From NCBI RefSeq assembly GCF_000003815.2, contig NC_049979.1, forward strand, positions 28,142,249 to 28,206,248: DNA of 64,000 nt, read 5' to 3'. The stretch's first letter is position 1; every line of letters begins with the position of its first letter. The notes under the pieces were generated by a model. That model saw nothing but the letters and a program-made list of their open reading frames with translations, had not been told where the DNA came from and searched no databases. Of this stretch, positions 22,632 through 36,000 are shown in pieces. A program made the position numbers and the translations under genes. Source of the DNA: Branchiostoma floridae (taxonomy: Eukaryota; Chordata; Leptocardii; Amphioxiformes; Branchiostomatidae).

Positions 22632-23359
22632 TGCAGTGTTCTAGCCAACTTGAAATTTTTTTCTGTCCTCTGGATCTTGAATGGAATCCCTGCCAGAAGG
22701 CGCAACAATCCTAGGGGTCTGGGAAAATTTTGAAATCTAGACCCTCTGAAACACTCTATTTCCTGCATTTTGAGGGGCAAATTTTGCTTGTAGAGTAGAC
22801 TCAGCTTGGTTCAATGCCATCTGTGCTGAATTTCTGGAGATCATTGCAAATTTTCAAAATTTTTTAAATATCATTATAAGGCCACACCGATTTAATTTCT
22901 TGGTTCACGGATTCGCTCGCTCCTATTTTTTGGGAAAAAAAATAAAAATAAAAATTACCACTTATCAAATTTTCACCATTAATGAAACCATTCACCAACT
23001 TTCTGGTGTAGCAAATTGACCTTTATATTATAAGCTCCATAAAGTGTGGGTACAGGTGCTGTTACTGTACAAAAATAGTGTTTTTGTACTTTTTTCAAGC
23101 TGAAAACTTTTTTTCTTTATGTTTTGGATTAACCGTTACCTTTACCCCCACCATTTTACAATTTTTATTTTTATTTTTATTTCGCCCTTTCGCTCCATAT
23201 TTTTTATGAAAAATCCGTGAACCAAGAAATTAAATTGGTGTGGCCTAATATGCAGATTATTGTCCGTCACAGAGGACGGAATAAGCAAAATTTTTGTACC
23301 TCCCCAGCTGCAAGATTCTGTCAAAGGACGGAAGGACTGACGCTGGCTAGAACCCTGCA
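22632..23359. mobile_element. TIR element, 728 bp, carrying a nested Harbinger-like MITE
   Basis: Outer ends are TGCAGTGTTCTAGCC and GGCTAGAACCCTGCA, with ATCA on both sides as a 4-bp target duplication. Within it lies a second element (22880-23245). The pair interrupts a duplicated copy of the RPS6KC1 terminal exon. Confidence 0.75.
22880..23245. mobile_element. Harbinger-like MITE, copy 1 (366 bp)
   Basis: Long imperfect inverted ends begin GGCCACACCGATTTAATTTC; TAA flanks both sides. A close copy lies at 42176-42543 with TTA on both sides. Duplications of TTA/TAA are typical of PIF/Harbinger. A decayed relative may lie at about 62740-63128. Confidence 0.85.
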
Positions 23360-23379
23360 ATCACGTAACAGGTCCACAA

Positions 23380-23448
23380 TCACACATTCCCTCAGCTCTT
23401 CCCAGTTGATGTCTCTAAAGAAGGGATGTGCCTTGATGTCCTTTGCCC
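23380..23448 (-). pseudogene. Duplicated fragment of RPS6KC1 terminal exon
   Basis: On the minus strand this reads [18 protein letters not shown], matching the last residues of RPS6KC1 encoded at 23578-23640, but the stop codon is changed to TGT. Sequence 3' of it also matches, so about 160 bp was tandemly duplicated; the duplicate was later split by the element at 22632-23359. Confidence 0.88.
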
Positions 23449-23577
23449 CGAACTACTGACACACAACAGAATGTCTTTTTTCCATGCTTATTGCACATGG
23501 CCTAGCTTTTTTCATACAGGGAAGACTGGGGAACTGTGTTGTTGGTCATGTAACAGGTCCACAATCACACATACTTC

Positions 23578-26500
23578 TCATTCCCTGAGCTCCTCCCAGT
23601 TGATGTCTCTGAAGAAGGGATGAGCCTTGATGTCCTCGGCCCCGTCGATCCCGCTGCCCAGCCTCTCGGAGACGTTAGGCTGGAGCAGCTGCTGCAGGAG
23701 GCCGCGTGCCTCCGTGGAGACATGCTCCGGGATGTGCAGACTGGTGTGGGAGGTGATGCCTGCCGGATGGCAGTCCAGAAGTGCCTGTAAGCATCAATGA
23801 ATGAATGAAGACCATTTTAAACACACTGGTAGAGGTGGGTGCCAGTACAGAAAATTCATGTCCAGATACGGTCAAGGTCCAGAGGATCAGATCCAGGTCC
23901 AGGTCCAGACCTGAACTTACTATCTGTGAACTTATATTCAAAACAATGGTCTACTTCACTAAAAAGGATTCTGTTTGGTTGAGTATTCGACGTCCATTGG
24001 CGTCCATCTTCATGTAAACAACACTAACTGCCTCTGGTTTAAAATGACTATTGACTCTCCTATTCTTCGCTCTTATTATTTTCTTGGACCTTTAAGCCCC
24101 CAAACATGTGAACACCTATCGGTATATTCTGTTCATTTTTGAATCGGTCCAACATCTTGTCCACTAATTTTCTTCAGGTCCAGTTTTCTTGGACCAATCG
24201 AACAAAAGGTACACCATACTGATACCCACCCCTACACAATGGGTAACGTACAAGTCACTTAGACTAGCAAAAAAGATTAGGCTATCAAAAGAATTATATT
24301 CTACTTCAAGTGAATTCCTTTGTTCCCTTCTTTGTGATGATAAAAATGTCAGAACAGATATGTTTTACAATTAAAGGTTTGTCTTAACTCATTAGAAATC
24401 AAAATTCACAATTATAATCATGGCAGTCCTGTGTCATATATTGCCATTACTCAGATACTGTTCCTCATTACAGCCCTCAAAGCACCGTATGGGGCCAAAA
24501 CTGACCCCAGGCGTATATTAATATGTGCCATTATGACATTTCTGGTTGAAAACAAATTTCCTCCCATGAGTTTGTTTGTATATATGTCTTATAACTTCTC
24601 ATACGTTTTTACAGAGATTGGCTCATTGTTGATTAAGTTATCATAGAAAGTTTATGTATGGTCCAGTGGGGTCAAAACTGACCCCAGCATTTTTTCAAAC
24701 AAACTTTTGAGACCCACGCCTAAACTACTTATCGTATGAACACGAAATTTTCAGAGAATGGTGTACATGTGCAACAAAATTATCGTAACAACTTTTGTGT
24801 TATTATCATGTTATATGACGACGCTGTGACGTCATTTAGCTTAAGTTGGCCGCCATCTTGGATTTCGACTGATGACGTCATCAAATTAGCATAACATATT
24901 AATATTGAATCGTGAAATTTACGTTGAATTTTATAAGATGTCATGAACAAGTGTGTTTTGCCAAGAAAACCTTAAAACTTAAATGTTTAAGCCAAAATTA
25001 GAAAATTGCATAATAGATATGCCTGTCATAATTCCGTTGCCATGGCAACGTGAAAAATGATTAACTTATCTTATTCACTTTAATTGCTTGCAATCAACAT
25101 TTTCTCAAAAGGGACCAAGTTTTGTGGCCCTAGCATAAGCTATTCAGGGGCTATGTGACTTTGAAGTTGGTTCAGGCATAAAAACAACTTTACCCGGTTT
25201 GAATAGTGTTAGTGCAAAATGTGGTCCCCATGATCTTTTGCGTAAATTATGATAATGAGCTAGAATTATTCTTACTTAATCATGTCAAACTGTTCCACAT
25301 AGATTAATGAAGCTATACATATATACAAATCACAAAAAGAGTCATAAAAAAAACTGTATTGGTACAAAACGTGATGGGGTCAGTTTTGACCCCAAATGGT
25401 AATCTACGTCACAAAAAAGGTACGGTGGTTTGAGGGTTAAAGACATCATTGAGAGAAGGTTGATCAGAGTGGCATTATAACAAACACCTTGCTTAATTTG
25501 ATGAATCCCTCTCCATTGTTATTGCCAAGAAACACCCAGTTGTATACCCACAGGCATGTTTAAATTTTGTTAAAAGATTGACCCTCAATTGGATCTTACA
25601 ATGTGTCTAGTATGTGTACCTCTGTAACTGTAATTGTGGAAAAACACAGACACAGGGACACAGTCGCACACACATGCATCATACACGTATGTTCAAAACA
25701 AAAATCAAAAAGAAATTACTAACTGACCTTTCCTGTGAGAAGTTCAAACAACAAAGCCCCCAAGCTCCACCAATCACAAGCCGGCGTCACCCTGAACACA
25801 CTTGCCACTTCTGTAGCAAGAATATAAACACAATGTACATCAATTACAATATTCAAAACAGCATATGAGTAATGCAAGTTTGCATGTACCTTTTTACCTT
25901 ATCTAGCCATACCATCCACAGGTTTTGAAGTCTGTTTGAATTACACCACTCAGATGTCAGATTGAAAATTTTAAGTCGTATGTCAGCAGGCGACCAGAAA
26001 AAAGGCATTAGGGTCAACGATCAACAGGTTTTTGCTATGGTCGGTCAGGAAACCAGAAACACAACCTTTTTTCTTGGCATAATGACTGGACCTTAGGGTA
26101 CATTCTGGACCAGGAAAGTGTGGTGATGACACGAAGAAGAAGAAGAAAGCCTTGTATAGTACATGTACGTGTTTGAATTTTACCTTTGCTTTCCATAAGT
26201 CAATTGAGAAAGTGTGTGGTTATGAGATACAATGAAAGCTTCAGGATATGCATCACAGCCCCACTTGATTTGGTGGAATCCTCATATGATTTCATGGTGT
26301 CTACTGGGGGATATCATTAAATTCCTTGTTGAATTTTGCTGGATATCCCACAATATCGGTCACCAAATACCAAGAAAGCATCTCAAAAGGTGATACTGGA
26401 GACTGCGGGGCATGATGCAAACCCCAAAGCCTGTATTGTATGACAATATCAAGGTAACCATTTACCAGGTGCCACATACAGCTGTTGACTTGATGGCCAG

Positions 26501-26725
26501 CTGAAGGACCTGTCCACACTGGTCCACTGGCTGAAGTAGGTCAGGCGGATGTGACCTGAGGAGCGACAAGAGAGATCAAGAATGTTTAAACATCTTCATT
26601 GTACAAAATGTATGTGCCTGGTGCCTTAAAGAACTTATATGTCATTTTAATAAGCATCAAACAGTGATAACAATAAGTCAATCCTACCTCTGTCACTCAA
26701 TAGCACATTGTCCGGACTCAGGTCT
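23578..26725 (-). CDS. RPS6KC1: RPS6KC1 exons 15-18: pseudokinase C-lobe
   Basis: The catalytic loop reads [15 protein letters not shown], keeping Asp and Asn. The DFG position is LTYFSQW, so the metal-binding Asp is missing. APE is APG/E across a junction, followed by [19 protein letters not shown] and ERLGSG. In the N-lobe (exons 11-13) no glycine-rich loop is visible, although a YVIK lysine is present. This pattern fits the known pseudokinase status of the family. The frame ends INWEELRE then TGA. Confidence 0.93.
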
Positions 26726-26975
26726 CTGTGATGGGATTAAAACAAAAGAATTCATCACGAGGATTGTGAAAAGCCATAATAATGTTCAATAATAACTTAA
26801 CACATTGATTAAGTCATAACTTGAGCCTATCTTGTCCAGGTACTGTAGGATGTACATTTTGTAGCAGTCTGAGTTACATGCTGTACTAATTCTTCTGGTG
26901 TAAAAATCCCTTCAGTCGAAAAGGCTTTTGAGGATAATACAGACCAAATAAAGGCAACTTGACACCCCTCCCCTC

Positions 26976-27032
<57 letters not shown>

Positions 27033-30000
27033 CCAACAGTATTTCATTATGTACTTCCAAAGATGTACTCATTTGGAACCTCTAGTTTGCAAATTCACAA
27101 TAAAGAAAGAAATTGAAAGAAAGAAACTGAAAGATTTGAGGGACTTTCACCTGCAGATGATGCCTCTTTGGTGTAGTTTGGACAAGGCAATGACAATCTC
27201 CGCTGCCCACTGTCTCACACATGGCTCTGGCAGCGTCATGCCCTGGAACGACTTAGCCGATTTATCTAAATGCGAAAACAATACAGACGTCGTCCTTTTC
27301 CTTGGCCGCACATCCTCCCCCTGATCCATAAATGATTCATCCCTTCTTCCTGAGTAGATGTTGAACTGTTTTGGGGACTGTCCAGATGTATCAGAGCCAT
27401 GTCTCAATTCTGCACTCTCTGCTGAAGGTTTTCTCAAAGGCAATTTTGCTGCCTTGTCAGATTTCTTTTCTGGTGTGGAAGTGTCCAGAGAGTCCAATCT
27501 TTCTCTTGGACTACCTCCGCTAGTACTTCTGCGGTCTCCTGATGATGTTTGTTTTACAGGGCTCTGTTGTGGTGACAACCTTGGTGAGATGTATCCGGGA
27601 GATTTTGTTCCGCTAGAGGTGCTCGAGCTAGACCTCCTCTTTATAGGTGTTACAGGCAGACTGGGGATGGTGTCCTTATGAATCATCACAGAAGACTTTG
27701 CGTCACCTTCCAGGGCTACTGTCGTACTGAAGGTACCCGTGTTCAAAATAGGGGCATCGTCGGGGTCAATGTCCAGCCGTACAGGGGGGTATTCTAACTT
27801 AAATACGTCCTCATCCACCCCCTCTTCCTGGTCCATGTCCTCCAGTGGATTCACCCGGATGTTGTAAGAACCTTTCTTGTAAGAATGCTTCCTGCCCGCA
27901 GGTCGCATCTGCATCAGTTTGTCCAGAACCTTCTGCTGTTCTTCACTCAAGGGGTTGGACTCCTCTTCTGTGGAACCACGAGGGACCCCTGTGGAACCAG
28001 GAGGTACCCCTGTGGAACCAGGGTCAGACTGTGGCAAAGTACCAGCTTCACAAGGTAGTGATGGGGTCTGTGAGGAATCATTGACATCATCAGAAACAAG
28101 GGAACCTGTTCTCTGCACTGTACTTGGCAGAACTGTTTCTCCTTCCATTTCCATTGTATTCAGTCTTGCATCCATATCAGTGAGTGCAGGCCCACAGGAG
28201 TCAATTTCTTTGTCCCTTATGGTCTCAACATCATGTTTGTTTGCAACAGTTTGGTCATTGTGTTCTGACAGACATGTTCCTTCACTGACCACTTCTTCTG
28301 ACTCTACCCTTTCTCCTTGTAATCTGTTTGACTCTGACTTTCTGTCTGACACTACAGTAGACTCTGTACCTTCTTCAGAAGAATCTTCTCTGACACATTC
28401 AATCATCCCATTTGCATTTTCATCATTGAGACCTGTCTCATTATGAGAGAAAACTTCTTCGTCTTTACCTTCGTCTTCCTCTTTATGTGCACATTCTACA
28501 CCTGTCTTCTCTATAAGACAATGTTCTGATTCACTTGTGGCTACATCTGTTTGTAAATTATCTACTCTGATATCTACATGCTGCTCTGTTGTTCCAAACT
28601 CATCTCCCTCGCTGAGCCCAAAAGGATCTCTCTCCATTTCGTTTTCTTCCGCAACAACGGAGTCGTAGATACTTTTGAACTCTTCGTTCTTCTTGTTCAG
28701 TTCCAGAACAGACGTAAAGTCTTCCTCTTCCATACTCTCAATACTGAACACATGCATGTCTGCATTGGGGATCTTACTGGGGAGGAACGTCCCACTGTTG
28801 CTGTGCACCATTGGTTCCTCAGTGTTGTCTTCCTGTGCAAGTATGGCGCTCACATCGCCAACATCACTGAGAAAGGAAGAGTCTCTGTCTCGCAGTTTGA
28901 CCGGAGATATCAGGCTGTCGCTGGTCATACTTCTGTGTCTGTCGTCGAAGACGTACTCGTCACCGTACACGGGGCTGGCGAGGTCGCTGGAGAAGCTGCT
29001 CGCGCGATCCCGCTCCTTCTCGTACTGGTGGAACAGGTCAACGTAACTGCTGACCGGCTCTGGCCCCGCCGTCAGGTCATCGTCCATCGAAGTGTCCCTG
29101 TGGTCATCTGTTGCCTTTTCCAACTGCAACTCTTGATCAATCTGCGCCAGTAACAAGTCTTCTGGCGACGCATCGTTCTCGGGATTGTCTCCAGACTTGA
29201 GAGATGGCTGATGTTTTGGGCTGAGGGTCTTGTTGCTGGATGCAGCGGACGTGTGTTCCACGGTACTGGAGGTCCTACCATGGGAGGCGTGGGAACCCTC
29301 CTCCAGGCTACGCTCTTGGAACTCCCCGCTGTCCTGGCCGAAGGTGCTGTGCTGGTGGAGGTACCCACTGATGCTGCTCCACAGCTTTCCTCCTAAAACA
29401 TCAAACATCAAGACTTAGTCTTAACCAGTGGATGTAGAAATGTAACAACTAACAGAAACTCGGTGCTATTATCTCAAGATGTACATTTTGTAGCAGATAC
29501 TTAAACGGCTCAAAGACACATTGTGTACATGTAGCAGTACATGTATTATCCATTACATTGTATTTGATTATACTGCTGCTGGGATCCCTGACAAAGGGGT
29601 AGGCAGCAGTCAGCTACTCTTCATACTGTGCTTCCATGTGGCTCTTTGTATTACATAATAGTGTGCGTGTATGTGTGCAATGTCATATAGAATACAACAT
29701 GGGGAATTCTGTATCATCTTTGTTACCAGGTTGGCTCCTTCAACAGTAGAAGGCTAGAGGGCACTCTGACCATGTTGTATTTATATTGCAATCCATACAT
29801 AGTATGGGATTGCAATATATTGTTTTTGCTGAGTCTCTTCTCCTCCTGTCAAAATCTTCAAGTTGATTCAACTTTTTCATTTTTGGATCAAATGAGCTAA
29901 AATTTGGCAGGGTGGTAGAAATAGCAAATACCCCCAGACGTTTTTTTCACTTTCTTCATAGAGGCCTTAGAATTTATGATATTTAGGGTTTTTGGTCATT

Positions 30001-33000
30001 TTTAGACCAATTATGTATATTTTGGGACCCTGTGCCCTGGTATTACAACCTAATGGCCTGAAATTTGGTACAGAGGTGCATTGGACATATGAGCACAGAA
30101 AACCATCAACACTTTCTTCATAGATCACTTCAAAAATGAGTTATTTTAGGGTTTTTGGCCATTTTTTACTAAAAATGTATATCTTTGGCTTCTATGCCCT
30201 TGTATGGAAACCAAATGACCTGCAATTTAGTACATAGGTGCATTGGACATATGACAACAGGACCACATCAACGCTTTCGTTATCGATCATTTCAAAAATG
30301 AGTTATTTTGGGTTTTTCGGCCATTTTTGACTAAAAATGTTTATTTTTGGCTCCTATACCCTTGTATGAAAACCTAATGACCTGAAATTCGGCATGAAGG
30401 TGTGTCTGGTATGTGCCCACAGTGCCTCATTTTCACTTTGGGCATACATTACCTTGAATTGTTGAATTTTGGGATTTTTTGCCATTTATGGACTAAAAAT
30501 GTTAAGTTTTGGCTCCTGTGCCTATGTATGAAAACCAAATGGTCTGAAATTTGGTATGAAGGTGCGTACAGTATGTAGCCACAGGGCTCTATCCACACCT
30601 ATGGTGTACATCAATCAAAAATTGTGAAATTTTTGATTTTTTGCCATTTTTGACCAAAAATGTACATTTTTGCTTCCTGTGTCATGAGAAAGCCAACTGA
30701 TCTGGAATTTGGTGTTGGGGTAGCTTTAGCACTATAAATGGGAAATGGGCCACATAGACTGGTCCATTTTGCATAGATTGGGGTGTTCTGGAAGAGTCCT
30801 TTATTGTATGAAGATGGATTGCAATATGCTGTATTTGCTCCCAAGCAAATGTCGGCCTTTCTAGTCTAATAGTATTTTTGTCACAGCCATCAGAGAAAAC
30901 ATGAATTTCAATGCAAATGTACTGGAAGTTGACAAAATGTAGTGTCCTCATTCAAAAATTTGTAACAACAACAATTCCAACATCTTGATCTCACTGGTAT
31001 TTTAATTTTCAACAGCAAGAAAAATGCATTTGAATCATTCTACAGAAGTCTGTGCAATACAACTTTGATCCTGTGTAATACAGTAAAATACAGACCGGTC
31101 CAAAACATCTGCATTTACTGTTATACTAGGAATGACTTGTATATTTGATAAAAAGATTTTCATGACATTGTTACCTGCTGCATACTCCAGCACTAGGAAC
31201 ACAGCATGTTCGGTGGTATAGTAACAGTACAGCTGGACCATGTAGGGTATTCTGGCAGGAACTATGCTTTTGTGACATGTGTGGTCACCACTATCCTTCT
31301 GGAGAACCTAATACATGTCAAGAAAAATATAGAACATAACTTTTAATTCCAAAGCAAAATATGCATATAAAAGTACAACAGAATTTCAAACTCTTCACAA
31401 TACAGTCTTACCTTCACATCCCACTGTGAACTTTTATAGCTCTAAATCAGGACTGTCTCCAGCTTTCAATTCTTTTCTGTCCCACTCATTGTTTAGAAGC
31501 CATGTTGTTACATTTTACTTTTCATTTTCATTTTTTCCTTTTAAGTTTTAAATTCACTCTTATCGGTGTAATGTCAACAAGCAAATTTCTGTCCTTGGAC
31601 AGATGGACAGGTCTTGGATCCAGCTCTGTTCTAAATACTGACTGGAAACATATGTTGTTTAAATCTTTGAACCACAAATTCCATTATACTTCAGGTCTTT
31701 CAGCCCTTTTTGGCAGGATGATGTACATTTGTATATGTACTGGTAACAAATGATAGTAAAGGTCAATCCAAGGTAATGAATGATAATGACAGCTGGTTAG
31801 CAAACTTGGATATTGAGATGCATGGTCGACTCTGCAACAGTTGTGTGATATTATAGGGTGTTAATATAAACAAGATAAACACTAGAAAACTTACCTTGAT
31901 GACATATGTATTGTTGGTAGTGATGTCAATCACTAAGGCAACCTGCAAAAGCAAAAAACACATTTCAAGCAATTACTCCAGGTATAAACCATTGTGCTTC
32001 CTTATACATTTGTACTTTAGAAGTAATCCAATATTGTACATGTCTTACAATGTAGTCCTGGACTCAAGTGGCCCTGGGGGTGCCATAAGGCTTTCATTCT
32101 CTTATTGGATGAAAAACTGCCTGATACTTAGCATTTACAAACTTGACCTTCATCTTGTCAAGTGTTAATGTCAAATAAACATGGTATAGACACTGATGTA
32201 CTCACCTTGTCGACCACACCAATGACCTTGTAGTTCTGAAGGTCAGAAGTTGGCCCACACAGATGTGCAGTGACTGGGTCCAGGTCCACACTGTCAGTCT
32301 ATGGAACAGTCAATGGAACAGATAAGTGCAATTAAAGTATTCATCCAACAAATCAACAATGTGAAGCATGCTAAAATATAAGATATCGTTCACCTCACGA
32401 ATAGTACTTTTAAAAAAATGACATTGTGCACCTCCGTCGAAAATCTGAATACCAGATTCAGAAGCTGGATATGCTTTAGCCTTACAATTTTGTTGTTTGA
32501 GGTGAAATTGTTCCAACTTCTGGCACATCTTGCATTGAAATGTTTGTTTTCTTGGGTAGGTATGACATAAAAAAAGAATATAACAGTGTATTCTGCATCA
32601 CCCTCAGTCCCAGCCCTCCCGTGGGTTGGATAGGCCAACAGCCTTGGGGAGATCTGGCCTGTAGTCAGGCTGGTACCTAAAGTGATACGGAATACACAGT
32701 TTTGTATTCTCTATTTAACATACATTCGCATAATTCCACCAGGTGCCATAATACTGCCACCTCAAAAAACATTGTTATAGAGGCCTTCTCAACACCTAAA
32801 TATCTGAATTGTAATAGATTTAGGATATTTAACATTCGGTGTTCAAGACAATCTTGGAAAGACCTCTATATATATATATACTAATGTTTTTTTGAGGTGG
32901 CAGTATTATGGCACCAGGTGGAATANNNNNNNNNNNNNNNNNNNNNNNNNNNNNNNNNNNNNNNNNNNNNNNNNNNNNNNNNNNNNNNNNNNNNNNNNNN

Positions 33001-36000
33001 NNNNNNNNNNNNNNNNNNNNNNNNNGATGATTTGGGCTCAATTCACTATATATGCCTGTCCCCGGTAGATGCCTGTTGTACAGGTCCTCTGCTCGCAGCA
33101 GGTACTGGGCCGTCTTCCTACGGACGGCTTCCCGTCTGGTCTTGTTGGTGTCATCTTTAAACACATCAGAGCTCGTGTCAATAGCACAACATTGTATAGA
33201 ATTGTAGAAAATATACCAAGAACAAATCATAGACAGACTGTCACTGAGTCGCTCACTCGTGTTAGTGACAAATTATTGCCACAAATATTTTTGTCAATTT
33301 GCATTGTGGTCGCAATGATGTGCGACACACGAGTAGAATACTGTAAATGCAGAAATGTTCGCTGTGGATTAATGTTCGCGGTTTTCGCGGCGGCCGCTTC
33401 ATCGCGAATTTAAAACCACCGCAAACATTTTTCCATAACAGTAAGAGATTACAGTGCATGGTACTACCGCGAAATTAAAACCACAGCGAAAAGTCAATTT
33501 TCCCGCTACCGCGAAATTAAATCCCCGCGAACTTAAATGCATTTACAGTACATTGTACATGACCTCTACAAATAAAATGTTTCCTCCCAGAATGTCACAT
33601 CATCAAATACAAAATAACTTCATTGGAAATCGCAGTGTTACCACTGGATTAAAATCAACGCAAAATGATCAATATTTATCAAAAAGAGACCACACTTGTT
33701 TGTCTAATTTGCGTACATCAATGACATTTTGTCAACTGCAATTTCAAAATAGATTTTCAAAACATTCGCCATTTCAGGTGACCAATTGGTCCTTGTTGGC
33801 GACAAATTGGAGATGTGTTGGCAAGTGTAAGTGATTTTTTTTTGGCTCGGTGAGAAACCAGCTTTAGCTGAAGACTGGCTATTCTTCATGTCTTTTTATT
33901 TTCAGTGGTTTGACATTTTGAGCTTGAAATACAGAAATATGTAACACAACAGCCACATACTCTGCACACCCCTCAGCAGCATCTCCACACCAGACTTGTA
34001 GTACCCAAACGCTGCCTCGAAGCTGCCGCAAGCCTCGTTCTCAAGAGCCAATCGGATCATCTGTGCGGCCTCGTGGATGTAGTCCGCCATCTCCGCTCCG
34101 AGGTCGAACGATCCCACGCTCCTTCCCGACAACGCTCGCACTCTGTTGTGAACGGGCGAGGTGTGACTCACAACTATCCCATCAGCCTTGTCGTCAATGT
34201 CACTAGTTTTGGTCTTGTCTGCCTCTGGGCCTTGTTGGCCACTTTCTCTTCTGGACCTGGGAACAAACAAATTACAATGTACACGTTTGCATACATGTAC
34301 ATGAATATTGTCTATCATTTTACCCATCTCCACTCTATCTCTTTCATTTTCATAAAAACAATACCGCATGGCTCACTTGTTGGAATAGGCTTGTGTCTAG
34401 GTTGGCACAATTTAACATTATCAATGCTGTTAGCAGTTCAAATAGGCTTTTATCCTTATTGAAAATCAACCATTATTTAAACACATAAAGCACAAAATGT
34501 AATTCATTTTAGATGCCATGGAATAGGTTTGTGTCTAGGCACAATCAAACATTATCAATGTTGTTATCAGTTCAAACATGCTTTTATCCTTATTGAAAAT
34601 GAGCCAGTATTTGAACAAGTTGTTCAGGTACAGGTACAGGTCACAAAAACTCAAATTTTCTGGAATTCCTGGATCCAGACACATCCATGAAACTGGACAT
34701 GACATGGGCATTTCTGGACACTGTCCAGGAATATACAGGAATATCAAAGATTGGACATATCATATGTGAAAATTCCTGTACGCAGCCTGGATATGTCAAG
34801 TTCCAAGGCCAATAAATTTTAGCAAATTTAAATTTTTGCGCAGTGAAATTTGTCTTGATACACAGTTATAATGTATGCCATGTACATGTATTCAGTCATC
34901 ACATACCTGTATCTTACACTGTCCAGGTAAGCCCTGGCCACAGATCCCTGCCAGTGCCTATTTCTCTCCTCAAAACTGTCCTGTCTGGAAGGGGCCCAGG
35001 GGCTATCCTTGAGGGAGCCTTCCACTGCGTCTGATTGGCTGTCATGCTGTGGGCTTTCTACAATCCCAGAGTCGGCGGCACTACTGTTGTCTGCTGTTGC
35101 CAGAAAGTTAGCTATATCAGCTGCTACATCCTCTTTTGGCAGTCTCATTATTAAGCCCTCATCTGAAATGCAAGTAGTTAGAGATATCAGACTTCAGCCC
35201 CTCAGACAAAAAGAGCTCTTGGGTAGAAAATACAGAAAGTGCATTGTAGAAACACAGAATACACAATACAGGCAGATACAAATTTGGGTATGTAGACACA
35301 TACACAGGCAGATATGCAGACAGGTAGATACAATGTACAATCATACATGTACAGGCAGACATGCAATCACCCAGATCAGGCATCAGGCAGATACAGAATG
35401 GCAGATATACATCCAATGCGCAGGCAGATACACATACAGATAGTACACAAACAGGCAGATACAAACAAACATGTACACACACAGACAGGCAAACACACAG
35501 ACAGACAGGCAAAGACACGGGCAGTCATACACACCGGCAGGCACACAGACTTAAGTTCTTACCCCCATCTTCTGCACTGCTGCCTGAAGCCAGCTCGGTG
35601 CACTCGTCCATGGCCCTCAGCAGCCAGCTGTTACTGCGCCGCAGTGTTCCCTCCCCTTCCCCCTCCTCCTCTGGTAGGGCCAGCAGATCTGGGACAATGG
35701 GACAGTCAGTTTACAGTCAACTCACTCTTTAAACTTGGTGTGATTTAAAAAAAAATGGCACATGCAGTTACAATAACAATAATAAAAAAATAAAAAAAGA
35801 CTGCTACAACTTCAATCCGTGTTGGTATATGACAACTTTATCTAACCCGGACTTGTCTACTCATCATCATCATTTGTCTACTGCTACTTATAAAATGTGA
35901 CTGCAGCAACGGGTCGCGAGTGTAACCTGTGTCACCCCCGTCCCCGTCTCTGTTCAAAATTTGACAGTGAGCTTCAATGTACACTGATTTTTTCAGTCCT

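Larger units (their letters stand above)
19100..23577. other. Intergenic region between the acidic repeat gene and RPS6KC1
   Basis: No supported gene. It contains an inverted-repeat element at about 19635-19985 (arms share ACACAGTTTT and CGATATC), a possible unassigned minus-strand exon pair near 21727-22110 (see findings), and at 22546-23448 a broken duplicate of the RPS6KC1 3' end carrying nested transposons. Confidence 0.5.

Noticed and set aside
24800-24880. CRE-like TGACGTCA sites
   Set aside because: They are part of the repeated interior of the TIR element at 24474-25436; no nearby gene start.
27919-29153. Several plus-strand open frames opposite RPS6KC1 exon 14
   Set aside because: Shadows of a long acidic coding exon; none joins an exon or resembles a protein family.
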